Assembly (NCBI GenBank): GCA_023014365.1
Contig: JAEBUN010000002.1
Coordinates: 1,674,001 to 1,738,000, forward strand
Reading direction: 5' to 3'
Length of the DNA stretch: 64,000 nucleotides
From: Lepiota brunneoincarnata
Taxonomy: Eukaryota; Basidiomycota; Agaricomycetes; Agaricales; Agaricaceae
This document shows, piece by piece, positions 1 through 10,727 of this stretch; within the stretch, counting starts at the first letter, position 1; the number at the start of each line of letters is the position of its first letter. Below the pieces are notes generated by a model. That model worked only from the letters and a program-made list of their open reading frames with translations. It searched no databases and was not told where the DNA came from. Position numbers and translations under genes: made by a program.

Positions 1-205
1 AGGACAAAGAAGAATAGACTAACAGACAGACAGCTTTAAGAACCACGACAACGAGAGTCCCAATTTCGCGTGGGGTTGAGGACATTAACACAGGTAGAGA
101 GGACAGCAGGACCAAAGTATCAAATTGGAATAGGAATGAATACTACATGGAGTCCCTGGCATACAGGATCCCGTGACCCCGACGAACATTGTATCATAGG
201 TTATC

Positions 206-2717
206 TTATCGACCTGGTTTATAGCTCTGGTTCCCCTTCAAGATCAGATGTGGCTTCCGGTCCGCTAGATCCAGAATCATCTCTGCGAAGTAACTGTTCG
301 CCCATGCAAACCAACTTCGGGTATAATCTTTCTCATCATAAATCGACTGGGACTCATGAATAAGCCCGAGACCTGCAGTGTTCTAAGGGAGCACATCAGA
401 AAATCAATGTCAATCGAACGCGGTTTTTCCGCTCACATTGGCAATTAGGTATAAGGAGGTAAGAATATCCTGATCGTCATCTGTGCCGAAGATAGCTGAG
501 ATCTGGGACATAGGCCTGTCAAGTTGGCAGAAAAAATATAAGGAAGGTTCTTGCGAAGGTGATACGGCCGTACCAAGGGTGCCAGGGATCAACATGAGGC
601 CCCCTGATTAAATTCAGCCGGGGTTGGTCGCAAATTTAACAGCAGCACATACCCAATTCCGCGGAACTTTTTGCCCGCAGAGAAATAAGGGTTCTTCGAT
701 GAGAGCAGCATCTTACGTGTGGCGACATATGCGGGGTGGCGCTTATCGAGGAAGCCAAGGTACGGCAGCGAAACCAGAGACTTCGATGAATGATGAACAA
801 AGGTGAGTCCACTCACACACTAAACGAAGCTCTAGCCACTCACCGGAACATTGGCATCATCCATGACATATCTCCCACCAAAACCTGTAATTGTTATCAG
901 CTTTCACGTATTCTGCAGGTTGGGCCCCGAGATACCGTTAGTCTCATAGGCAAAAATATTATTGACAATCTGGGAGGGAGTGTAAGCCACTGTTCGACTC
1001 CTCTAGGGATTCATCTCACAGTCGTGTCAAAGATAGCGTCATGTATCCTAGTGCTCCATTCTTTTGCTTGTTGGCTCACATTCCTCAGTTGCTTCGTCTC
1101 GTCCAAGATATCCGCCAAATTTTTCAGCTCAACGCTTAGCATAGCATTTGCGGGTGTGAGATAGGCTTGATAAGGGAGGTCAAAAAATATATTTCGATTC
1201 GCTACGAGGCACAACTACTCACCGAACACGCTCAAATCATCTGAGGGTCGGTGATGTGTACCCACCAAGCCCGTGAAAGCCTTAGGTTCGTCGTTTCCCC
1301 TATTGTTTACCATTGGGGAAAGCGCGCCGTTCCCTCCTGTCCAGTTGTAGAAAGAAATGAAATTGAAGTCCTCGTCAAAGGTCGGTTGAGATTGCTCGTT
1401 TATGACTCGAAAAATTTGGTTAATAGCCATGCGCCCTAAGGCATCATCTGTTTCAGCCATCCCAAGAGCTAAAGTCTCGAGTCGCGTACAGTTATCATTC
1501 ATAAAAGAAGTATCTTTCGTGTTTCGGTAGTAAAGACGTGAGAGCTTGAGGAAGCCACAAAGGGAGTCAAGTTCATACTAATAACGCGAGTATAATAATT
1601 AGTAAGGCGGATCTCAATGGAAGCCAAAGTTGGATGCTTGCCTTGCACTCGAACACAGTCTGATTGTCGACAGGCCTATTTTGTAACATTAAGGTAACCT
1701 GCTTTTCCGGAGGGCATCAATACTCACGGATTCACTGTCACACCGTCTGCCCAGTCGTTATGGGAGGGAGCTAGGCCACTTTCCGGAGGGGGCTGGAACG
1801 AACCGCCTAGACATTGATCAGTCGAAACTAGCAGTCAAACTGCATCAATAGGCACCGACAGTACGGGTACTGTGAAACGTAACGGGCCTCGTTGTTAATG
1901 ACGGCTTTGACAAGCTTCGCTAGCCCCGGGTCGCTTCCAAGGAGGGGCCCATAATGAGCAAACTGGGACATGGTGTCATGGGTATTGTCGCCCGGTGGTT
2001 AGCCTCGAGAGTCCATACCTGGTTCGCAGTATCACGCAACCATTGAGCACTGCGGAGGGTCTCAACCCGGACCTGGTGAAACAAAACCACTACTCACGTA
2101 ATGTCCTGGAAAAGGGTTTATCGTTCAGGGAGTGGTCCGTTCGGAAATAAGAAAGAGGAACTCACCCCGGTAATGATAAAAGCAAGGTTATGTTCCTAGA
2201 ATGATTTGGTCAATCTGTGCGCTTACTATGCTGCGCCAGAACTGGTGCGCGGATCATTACCTGACTATAATATCTGACTGTGGTGTCTGGAAAATACCGT
2301 TAAACTTGAGGAACCAGCAGAGGACGCGTTCAAGTACCTAAAGTATTTGGAAAGGTGTTCTCGAACAAGCGAGCAATATCCGGATCCTTGAGCAGTGATT
2401 TCATATCGTTGATTACTTTCTGACGGGGAAATCATTATACGAATAGCACTTTTAGACGACGGTGCATACTCACTTCCACAGCCGTGCTGTTAAAGGTCCT
2501 ACAAGCCGGTGCAGGCCGCATGAATGGTAGACCCAAAGGCCCGGTGGAGCGTTCCCCATGAGGTTGCTAAAGGGTTCGCCGTGAAGCACGTCAAATATGC
2601 TTCTATATATCAACGAGAACGAACCTGTGAGTAGCCGGTATAGTCCGGGCACTGCGCAGCAGAATGGGTCACCAACCCAGCCAAAGCAATTGCCAAACTG
2701 CCCCTGCGGAACTTCAT
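206..2717 (-). CDS. GH125 exo-alpha-1,6-mannosidase (secreted)
   Basis: Secreted glycoside hydrolase of family 125, whose members remove non-reducing terminal alpha-1,6-mannose. The start at 2717 gives a signal peptide (MKFRRGSLAIALAGL...) followed by CPDYTGYSQ. About 18 short exons join without a frame break. Family landmarks in order: LPFMRPAPACRTF, FIITGDITAQWLRDTANQ, PESGLAPSHNDWADG, FRPSDD-type HRPSDDLSVF, AYLTPANAM, FGGRYVMDDANVP, SLPYLGFL, NPYFSAG, then GLIHES and the late TRSWFAWANSYFAEM. The end is TAA at 206-208. Notable gene structure: exon 4 is 26 nt (2261-2286), exon 6 is only 8 nt (2098-2105), and one intron uses a GC donor at 1641. The family assignment is firm; the individual substrate is not shown by the sequence. 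Confidence 0.9.
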
Positions 2718-3326
2718 GATGGACGTGACGACTCGAAATACTTCCAGCAGTAAAGCCGGCTGCACTAGGAACCAGCTTTTTATACCCCCGGCATATTCGC
2801 TGAGAAGGTGCAGGATAAACGGAGTCATATGTATAGCGCAGTGGGATACCCACGAAGTGGCTTCGATGCGGAGGCAAGGCGTGCTACGAAGGGAAGCGCA
2901 GTGAACACTTAGATTCTGGCCCGCGCGTTGTTGGATCTCAAACCTCGACACGCGCTTATCCAACCGAAGCCCTCATCCCTGGGCCACGGCCTGGCATTAG
3001 CACTTAGCTCGGAGGGTAAGTGTGGCGATGTCGGCAGCGGTCAGGAGGACCATTTGCACTCTATCACTTGACATCATCATCAGCACGGACCGGCTGATAC
3101 AAGAAAGTGCACATGGTGGACCACACAGATTGTCATCAGTGGGAAGGATTGAAGCATCAAAAAATACCAAGTATGCATAAATAATTTGAGCATAATTAAA
3201 CAAGGTCACTACAATCGTAGACAGTCCACAGTGTATACACGCGCTCTGATATTACACGAAAAAATCGAGATAGGAGGAATCTCACATAGCCCCTAGAAAC
3301 CAAGAACAGAAAAAAGAGCGCAGGGC
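2718..3326. other. Intergenic, no gene seen
   Basis: Upstream of the GH125 gene and downstream of the Ser/Pro-rich gene. Short frames on both strands lack recognisable motifs and plausible splice partners. I see nothing supportable here. Confidence 0.5.
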
Positions 3327-4944
3327 TCAGGGGGGACTGTTTTTCTCGTCGCCGTCGATGTTGACATCCAACATAGCAGCTGAAAGGTCCTCTTCCCTGT
3401 CACTCGCTTTATGACCGACTGTATCCGTAGAGGTCGACCGATAGCACACACGGGGGGATGTCTCCCGGCCATTGGACGCATCTTCTGCTGCCGTGGATTC
3501 GCAGGATGAGCTGCTGAAGGTATCATACTGGCTTGTGCCCACTTGATTTTGAGAGGATGGACTTTGCAGGGCAGTGTCCGTATGGGCGCCTTCATCGGTT
3601 AGGCTCTCTGTCTCCAGGCTCTCTTCGTCATTTTTGCCATTTTCTGTGACCGCCTCACCCGACTTGATACTGTGAGGTGTCCCTATGCTCCTCTCCCGAG
3701 ACAAAGAGGGTGTTCCCGTACCTGGAGGGATCTGGGCACTCCAGCCGCTCACTTCACTCCCCCAACTACCTCTACGCGAACTACGAGGCCGCAGGGCGCG
3801 AACACTCGCATCAGCATCCCTCTCATCAAGCCTGTCGTCTTCACCGGAAACGAATAAACTCGTGCTCTCTGCATCTGGGAACATACTCCCACCGTAAATG
3901 TGACATCGAATCACCACCGCCAAAAGCCGAGGGCGGACTCGAACCGTACCCGAGTGGATTTATACGTGTTGGAAGCGCATATGCAGAAGAAGCGAGTGTC
4001 AGGACAGATGCATTGTCAAGCGGGGGAGATGATGGTCGGGGATTGTTTCTGGGATGATGAGTAGTATGTAGGGGTGCTTGAATGGGTGAGACAGGACTAA
4101 ATCCACGCGTTTGAGGATTATTTTGGGAAGGAGGACGCGACGATTGGGATGGGAAGGCGGAGAAACTGACGGATGTGTTGCCTGTACCATGTGGGTTACT
4201 CGGTGATGGTTGTCGCATAGGATAAAATCGATGCTGCGCTTGGGTATTTGGCGTGACTGGGACTTGCGCAATATGCGCCATTCCGTTTCCAGGCAAGTCA
4301 ATGCTCAATACGGTTGTCGGTTTGGTACTAGCCGCGATGCTCCTGAAGGTCCGGGGGTCAGATAGATATGAGGACGAAGAGCGTGAAGGTGCGGGTGAAG
4401 GAGGGGCACTTGGAGGCAGAGGTCGTACTGATGCATCGTCGTCTGCTTCGAGCATGCTTGTGGGGGACCAAAGAGAGTCTCGGGCGAGCGACAACCCGTC
4501 CAACGAGTCATCCTCGTTGTAGAATTGAATGTCATCATCCCCGTTCAAAGAGACAGTCTTGCGCCTCGCGGTCGAGGAACCTTCCAGCTTGCTGTGTTGT
4601 CTGCTATATTGAGCAGAGCCCGTGGGCGCCGGCGAAGACACCACCCGCCCCGTCATCCTCGATGAGTTGTTTCTGCTAGCAGCCCGTCCGAGATGAGCCA
4701 CAGCAAGGGGAAGCGTTTCTGGCCTCTTTCCTTTCACGGTCCCAGCCAGCTTGCGTTGAAACCAATTAATAATTGGTTTACTCGAGCGGCGAGAGACCTT
4801 CTTCTGCTGCGAGTTATGATTGGAAGAACTGAATGGGAGTGGCGAAGCGCCATTGCTTGGTCCTCCCCTGACCACAGCAGCTGGACTCGAGTTTATTGGG
4901 GAACCTTGAGCACTATTTTTTCGTTCGTTTTGCGTCAAACTCAT
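3327..4944 (-). CDS. Ser/Pro-rich hypothetical protein with KPIINWFQRKLAGT motif
   Basis: Function not recognised. The protein would be about 540 residues, low complexity and rich in Ser, Pro and Asn, with no signal peptide or membrane segment. A basic patch near residue 50 carries SSKPIINWFQRKLAGT, which stands out from the disordered background. Acidic stretches (GDDDIQFYNEDD) follow, and the C-terminal third has DASVRALRPRSSRRGSW. The frame changes once near 3896-3898: the first part ends ...GGGDSMSH and the second resumes YGGSMFPDAESTS if one T of a TTT run is dropped. A 43-nt intron there is possible but has a weak donor. I favour a 1-nt indel. Probably a regulatory or scaffold protein, but this is only inferred from composition. 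Confidence 0.7.
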
Positions 4945-5155
4945 TCGAGGTAGGTGAGTAGTCGTGAGGACTGAGATGGAGATGGGGAAGCGAGTTGGGA
5001 TGATTGCAAATGAGCAAGGAACCGTGGATTGATGGCACCTGACTGATACAGGCGCTTGACGGTGCCATTAGCAATATAACGTCATTTCTCGAAAAAAAAA
5101 AAACACTTGAACAACGTAGAAGTACATATCCTCAGATTCTAAGTACAAAATCGTT

Positions 5156-7893
5156 TTACCAATCCGTTTTCTTCCTTGCGCTCTTCACAGGAGCGACTGG
5201 AATTTTTCCATTGTATCCGAGGCCATCCAACCACGACCATGTCTCCGACCGACGCCGCTCAAATGTTTGAATTGCCGACTCACGCTGCAAAGTCAGTCCA
5301 ATGTCATCCAAGCCATTCAACAAACAATGCCTCCGGAACGGATCAGTGGTGAAAGGAATGGCAGGCTTTCCATTTGCGCGACGAATCTCCTCCTTCTCAA
5401 GATCGACCTCCAACTCTAGGCCTGCCTCCGCGTCCTCAGCAAGCTCACGGCACTGTTCCTGAGGGATTGCAACCGGCAACATCCCATTTTGCATGGAATT
5501 GCTGCGAAAAATCTCGGCAAAGCTGGGAGCAATGACACAGCGAATTCCAAAGTCATTCCTACAAAAGAACATTACCCAGGATAGCAATAGAAGGAGTGCT
5601 GGATAAGGACGTACAAACTCCAAGGTGCATGCTCGCGAGAGCTGCCGCAGCCAAAGTTCTTGCCAGTGCTAACCAGGATTTTTGCCTGATTGTAGGGAGC
5701 CCGGTTTAGGACGAAATCGGTGTCCCTGCCGGTATGGGGATCTTTCCGGAGTGTGTAGAACAACGCATTCGCCAAACCGGAGCGCTTGAGGGTCTTCAAG
5801 AATTGCTTTGGAATGATCATATCCGTGTCGACATTTTCAATGTGAAGAGGAGCAGTGATGCCTTTAACAATTGTAAATTTCTGAACGCTCGAGGGGGTCT
5901 CCTTGGGAGGAAGGGCATTTCGCCGACTCGGACTCTTTGGATTGCTGGGCTTCAGGTGGGGGGAGAACGGGATCGGTTAGGAAAGTCGTATGCGCTGGCG
6001 ACCTTCATCTTTGAGCTCGCTTCCTCGACCATGCCAGTAAACCTGCGCACATCTGTCAGCGTCCCGGTGAGAGCTGCAGCAGCGGCCATAGCAGGACTCA
6101 GGAGGTGGGTTCGACCGCCACTGCCTTGACGACCCTCAAAATTGCGGTTGCTAGTGCTCGCGCATCGTTCTCCAGGTGACAATTGATCAGGATTCATCCC
6201 AAGACACATCGAGCAGCCAGCCTCTCGCCAGTCAAAACCAGCGCGCTTGAAGATGACATCCAAACCTTCCGCTTCGGCGTGTTGCTTAATGATGCCCGAT
6301 CCGGGCACAATCATCGCCACCACGTTGGGTGCGACTTTGGCGTCAGGACCTGCAGCAAGAACAACTTTCGCGGCGGAGCGAAGATCTTCGATGCGGCTGT
6401 TGGTGCAAGACCCAATGAAGACTTTGTCGATGGGGATTTCCTGCATGGGGGTATTAGGGGTAAGGCCCATATAGGACAAAGAGCGTTCGGCGGAAGCTCT
6501 CTTGGCGGGATCGGCGATGCTAGCGGGGTCTGGCACCTTTCCGGTAATGGGGACGACGTCCTGGGGTGAGGTACCCCAAGTGACCGTCGGAATGATGTCA
6601 GCAGCGTCAATTTTGACTTCAACATCAAACTTGGCCCCTTCGTCCGACTTTAACGTCTTCCAGTACGCGATGGCCTGGTCCCACTCCTCACCCTGAGGTG
6701 CCAGGGGCCGGTTTCGGAGGTACTCAAAAGTAATGTCGTCTGGAGCAACCATGCCGGCACGAGCGCCAGCTTCGATACTCATGTTGCAAACGCTCATCCG
6801 CGCCTCCATGCTGAACCCACGGAAAACCGATCCGGCGTATTCGATAACGCAACCAGTGCCTCCAGCGGTACCAATAACGCCGATGATATGGAGGATGACA
6901 TCTTTCGAGGTCACACCCTCATTAAGTTCGCCGTCGACAGTAATCCTCATGTTCTTGCTCTTCTTCTGCAAAAGGGTTTGTGTGGCCAGGACGTGCTCGA
7001 CTTCGGAGGTACCGATACCGAATGCCAAGGAACCGAATGCACCGTGTGCTAGGGAGAACCCATCAGAAGTACTTCCTAATGATATGAAACCCCTTACGAA
7101 CTTGAGGTATGCGAGTCACCACACACACAAGTGATTCCGGGGAGCTGATAATGGTAATGAGGTTTTGGGTTTGGTCTAAAGTTACAAAGTAACTTACCGT
7201 GAAACCTTGTTCGGGGCCAATAATATGGACAATGCCTACACGATGCAGAATCCGATTGATCTCGTGCGTGTATACAATCGATGGGAACTACACACCTTGG
7301 CGCCTATCCTTCATACCGAAGTAGGTGAGACCAAACTCTCTTATATTCTCCTCCAAGGCAGCGCATTGGGCCCTCGAATCGGGCTCGGCGATAAATGTCT
7401 CGATGGACTGAAAGTCTTTACGGGAAGTAGTCCTACGGTATTGCTCACGTATGAGAACCGATCAAGAGGGGTTTAGCTGGAAACGTACGGAACATTGTGA
7501 TCTACGGTCGCCAGGGTGCAATCTGGGCGGCGAACTTTACGCTCGGCATTGCGCCTGCAAGCACACTCGAAGGATCAACACACATGGCCAGCATCCTAGC
7601 ATTTCGTCATGAACACGTACAATCCTTCAAAGGCCTGGGGGCTGGTCACTTCGTGCACGAGGTGTCTTTCATGACCGCATAAGCCCAGAGATCGCCGCGA
7701 GACCCAGCAAAAACCAAACGCACCTGTCGATGTAGATAAGAGCCAGGCCATCCTCGTTAACGTCACTTGATACATTAATCATCCCTGTTAGTCCAGCTGG
7801 ACTGCGCATAGGGTCGAACTGGAGTCCTTACACAACATGATCATCCCAAATCTTGTCATAGAGTGTACGGGGTTGGGGGATTACAGCGGGCAT
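5156..7893 (-). CDS. LEU1: 3-isopropylmalate dehydratase (leucine biosynthesis)
   Basis: Fungal fused LeuC-LeuD aconitase-family enzyme that isomerises 2-isopropylmalate to 3-isopropylmalate in leucine synthesis, using a [4Fe-4S] cluster. The start at 7893 gives [21 protein letters not shown]. Exons then carry [56 protein letters not shown], and the cluster-ligand segments [12 protein letters not shown] and [12 protein letters not shown]. The LeuD part has [23 protein letters not shown] and [13 protein letters not shown], and ends ...SARKKTDW. At least seven short introns were resolved. One frame break lies in the LeuC-LeuD linker: a six-base G run at 5958-5963 needs one more base to continue as [11 protein letters not shown], which looks like a sequencing or assembly indel. 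About 770 residues, normal for the family. Confidence 0.93.
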
Positions 7894-8517
7894 GGTCGAC
7901 TTGTAGTCCAGAGAGAATAGACACCGAGTCGGTATGAAAGCCAGACGCCTTGTATCCTTCCACCTTTTTAATCAGGCAGGGTGGACTACTGTATATATTA
8001 TCGGACTCGGAAATGTTGGAGTCGGCCGATTGCTATCGGGCTTGTGCCGATGGCCAATCACAAGCTCGCTTTTAGTTGTCGAGCCTCTATCACGTTCATT
8101 CATACGCGGTCATTAATCGGCCCATGGCACATTAAATCGCTTGACCAGTCAGCAATGCAGGCTGTCATCGTTATCCATCCATCTGTACGTGCACCCCAGA
8201 TCTACAATGAAAGATAGTGCCTCGAGGACGCCCCCTATTGACAAGTCCCTTCTGGAGAAGAGCGGGATAAATTTGTGTCCGCGTCGATATCCTGCGAGGC
8301 ATTGTAAATCTCCTACATCCATGTGTACTTGTTGCTCTCTGCGAGTGTCCTGAAGTAACAACCTGTACATTATATAGTTCGGTGTGTCCATAGTCATTTA
8401 GGGATTACATGAGCGAGAAAACTGAGTGTATAGTATTACCCATTCTGGAATATTACAGCGATGTTTATTGTCTTGAGGAATCAGGTTCTTGAGAAACAAA
8501 AGGCAGTGGCCCTAACC
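7894..8517. other. Intergenic region upstream of LEU1
   Basis: About 620 bases between the LEU1 start and the end of the next minus-strand reading frame. It should include the LEU1 promoter. I could not assign specific elements and see no coding signal. Confidence 0.4.
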
Positions 8518-10059
8518 CTAGGTTGGTCTCTGGGCGAAGAGTCTTTTCAAACTGTCCCATTCTCTGATGGCCTCATCTAGTTGGGATAACAAGTTCCCTA
8601 TGGCTTTGGAATGCTTGATAGGGTTTTCATGAACGGCACTAAGCGTGGAGATAATTGAAGATCTGGTGTCTGTGGGGTCCCGAGATTTCCTAGGGAGGAC
8701 GAAGTCGAGCAACAGGGAGGAGACCTAGATAATTCACAGGACAACCGCGGTTCTTCAGACAGCTGTTTCAGGGGGGTGGCCCGTGGTCCCAAGCCAAAGG
8801 CCATCTCTGCGGAGACCCCCGTTAAATTTCGACCCGGTGGCCAATCAGAGATGTCTCCGGAGTAACGAATTTGAGCATGACGGTGATGGCAGGAAGAGTG
8901 ATCTATTTGCAAGGGGTGGGATGTCGGGTAGTAGAGGTTCTGTGCCAGGGCGGATTCGCCTGATATTGTTCTTGTTATTGAAGAAAGGCAGGACCATGGA
9001 ATCCGCATAGATGGCGTGTCGCTTGTTCGGGCACCACGTGAGTTCATCTAGCTTTGAGAGCGAATGAGCGCAACCTTGGAGGGGTTGACCGTTGCATCGT
9101 GTCAAATCTTCAGAGAAGGTTCGGGCTTTCACCTTTCTTGGCGTTCCTTGACAAGCGAAGACCATCATTAAGTGGATTCTGGGAGAGGATTTCCGAGTAA
9201 GCGCCTTTTTTATGAGCCTTCGACTGAACCTGAACATCCGTGAAAGCGCGCGGAATAAGAATGAGGAAGGTGAGTTACCCATGTTGGATATATGCGTAAG
9301 GCCATTGACCTGGCACGAAGGCGTATTGAGTGGTGTAATGAGTAGACAACCTCTGTCCCCGTTGTGTAAAGCTCGGGTTGACGTGGAGCTAGAAAGGAGA
9401 GTGTGTTCAATACGATTATTGTTGCCGTTCTTGCCCTTATTCGATGAAGTAGTATGTGCTTTGTCAAGAGTCTTCCCGGAAATCGGGATAAGGGAGGATG
9501 CGGGCGGGGATAGCTTTTTTTATTGGAACAAAGAATGAGTGAGCTCATTGAGGGGGGAGGCGGTGACGCACAGCTTGGCGGCGTTGTGGGGGCCTGAGTA
9601 TGGGAAGGTTGTACGTTGAATTGGTGTCAGATGAACGAGTGGAAGTCTCCGAAAGTTTGGACCACTGCTGTATGGGTTCCTCGAGATTGCAATTATTCTT
9701 TGCTTCTCGTAGAGGGATAATATGGAAGCGGTGAGGTGTAGTGTCTCGTACCGCTATGCGCGTCTGCATCGTGATGCGTCCTGGTTCACTATTATCCGTG
9801 TTGGTGGATGATACACGAGAGTGTCCAATGGGCTCGGAGCAGACGGTCGACAGTGAAGACGGTTCCTGGTTTGTACGATGCTCGTTCGGCGGGGTGATGG
9901 AAAGTCGTGCAGGGATAGTATGCATAGCGGGCCAGTGGAGGAATACAGTAGGGCTCGAGTAGATAGAGGAACAATTATAGGTAGCAGGACAAACAGTGCC
10001 AAAACAACCTGATGAAGAACTGTTCTGGGCATTTTAGTTGGTTGCAATAGTCCGAACAT
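8518..10059 (-). CDS. Candidate multi-exon membrane-anchored hypothetical protein
   Basis: Not recognised and only partly resolved. A minus-strand frame starting at 10059 (or the second Met at 10032, MPRTVLHQ) opens with a strong hydrophobic stretch (VVLALFVLLPIIVPLS), like a signal anchor. Further coding-like pieces on the same strand include LYTTGTEVVYSLHHSIRLRARSM, a Cys/His segment (TRCNGQPLQGCAHSLSKLDELTWCPNKRHA) around 9000-9150, and a C-terminal helical tail ending SQLDEAIREWDSLKRLFAQRPT at 8518. Frame changes separate these pieces and I could not place all introns convincingly, so the exact structure is open. Its first ATG overlaps the start codon of MED10 on the other strand. Confidence 0.35.
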
Positions 10060-10626
10060 GGTGCCTCAACCCGCTGCGCCAGGCGCAGACTCGCCTCGTT
10101 CTTCGCAGTCACCGCCACCGTCGGGTGTACAGGGGGACCTAGAGCTGGAGTTGCTTGGACTGGCAAATGCACTGTATAACTTGGGGACGACCGTGATCAA
10201 TGACTCGACGAAGGAGCGTGATAAGCCAGGAGGTGGGAAGCAAGTTGGGTTGCGAGTGTAGGGGTTCTCTTATTTCTGTATATAACCGAAGATTTTTTTG
10301 ACTATTGTACAGGAATAACGTCATTCAACATCTCTCGACGATTGACGACATGGCCCAGCACATTTCAGTCATGGTTCCGATGCAGGTGCTCACAGACATT
10401 GACAACGCGCGGAATCCGATGAATTTGACGCGCGAACGGCTAGAGCGCGCTGCGACAGAGAACCAGTTCATGAATGGGAAAATAGCAGCGATTGATGTGA
10501 GTAGGGGAAATGCATGGCCGGTGAACTGGATAACTAAGGCAGTGATAGTCGTATCGCCAGCTGTTGGACGAGGCGCTGTGTCAGAACTTCCCAGAGCTTG
10601 AGCCGCATTTCCGTGGAGAGAAATAA
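10058..10626 (+). CDS. MED10: Mediator complex subunit 10
   Basis: Subunit of the middle module of the RNA polymerase II Mediator complex (yeast Nut2). Three exons: 10058-10257, 10313-10496 and 10549-10626. The protein is about 150 residues. Exon 1 has a Pro/Ser-rich start then LELELLGLANALYNLG. Exon 2 has the family core IQHLSTIDDMAQHISVMVPMQVLTDID followed by ARNPMNLTRERLERAATENQ. Exon 3 gives SYRQLLDEALCQNFPELEPHF and stops at 10624-10626. The acceptor at 10548, rather than the later cgccag, is required to recover SYRQ. The start codon at 10058 directly overlaps the start of a minus-strand frame, so the two genes would have to share a very tight divergent promoter or one start is elsewhere. 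Confidence 0.93.
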
Positions 10627-10727
10627 TCTATAGTGTAGTCCAATGGCAGTTGGGTTGCTGAGTCAGCCGGACCGGGTTGTGAGCGGATCAAGGCCGATCT
10701 CGACGCCAAGTATGTAGGTGTCAAGCC

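Noticed and set aside
3841..3955. A 43-nt or 64-nt intron to explain the frame change in the Ser/Pro-rich gene
   Set aside because: Donor and acceptor are weak and splicing would delete the well-matching DSMSH(Y)GGSMFPDAE stretch; a 1-nt indel fits better.
7207..7690. Plus-strand frames opposite LEU1
   Set aside because: They are antisense to well-resolved LEU1 exons and carry no motif of their own.
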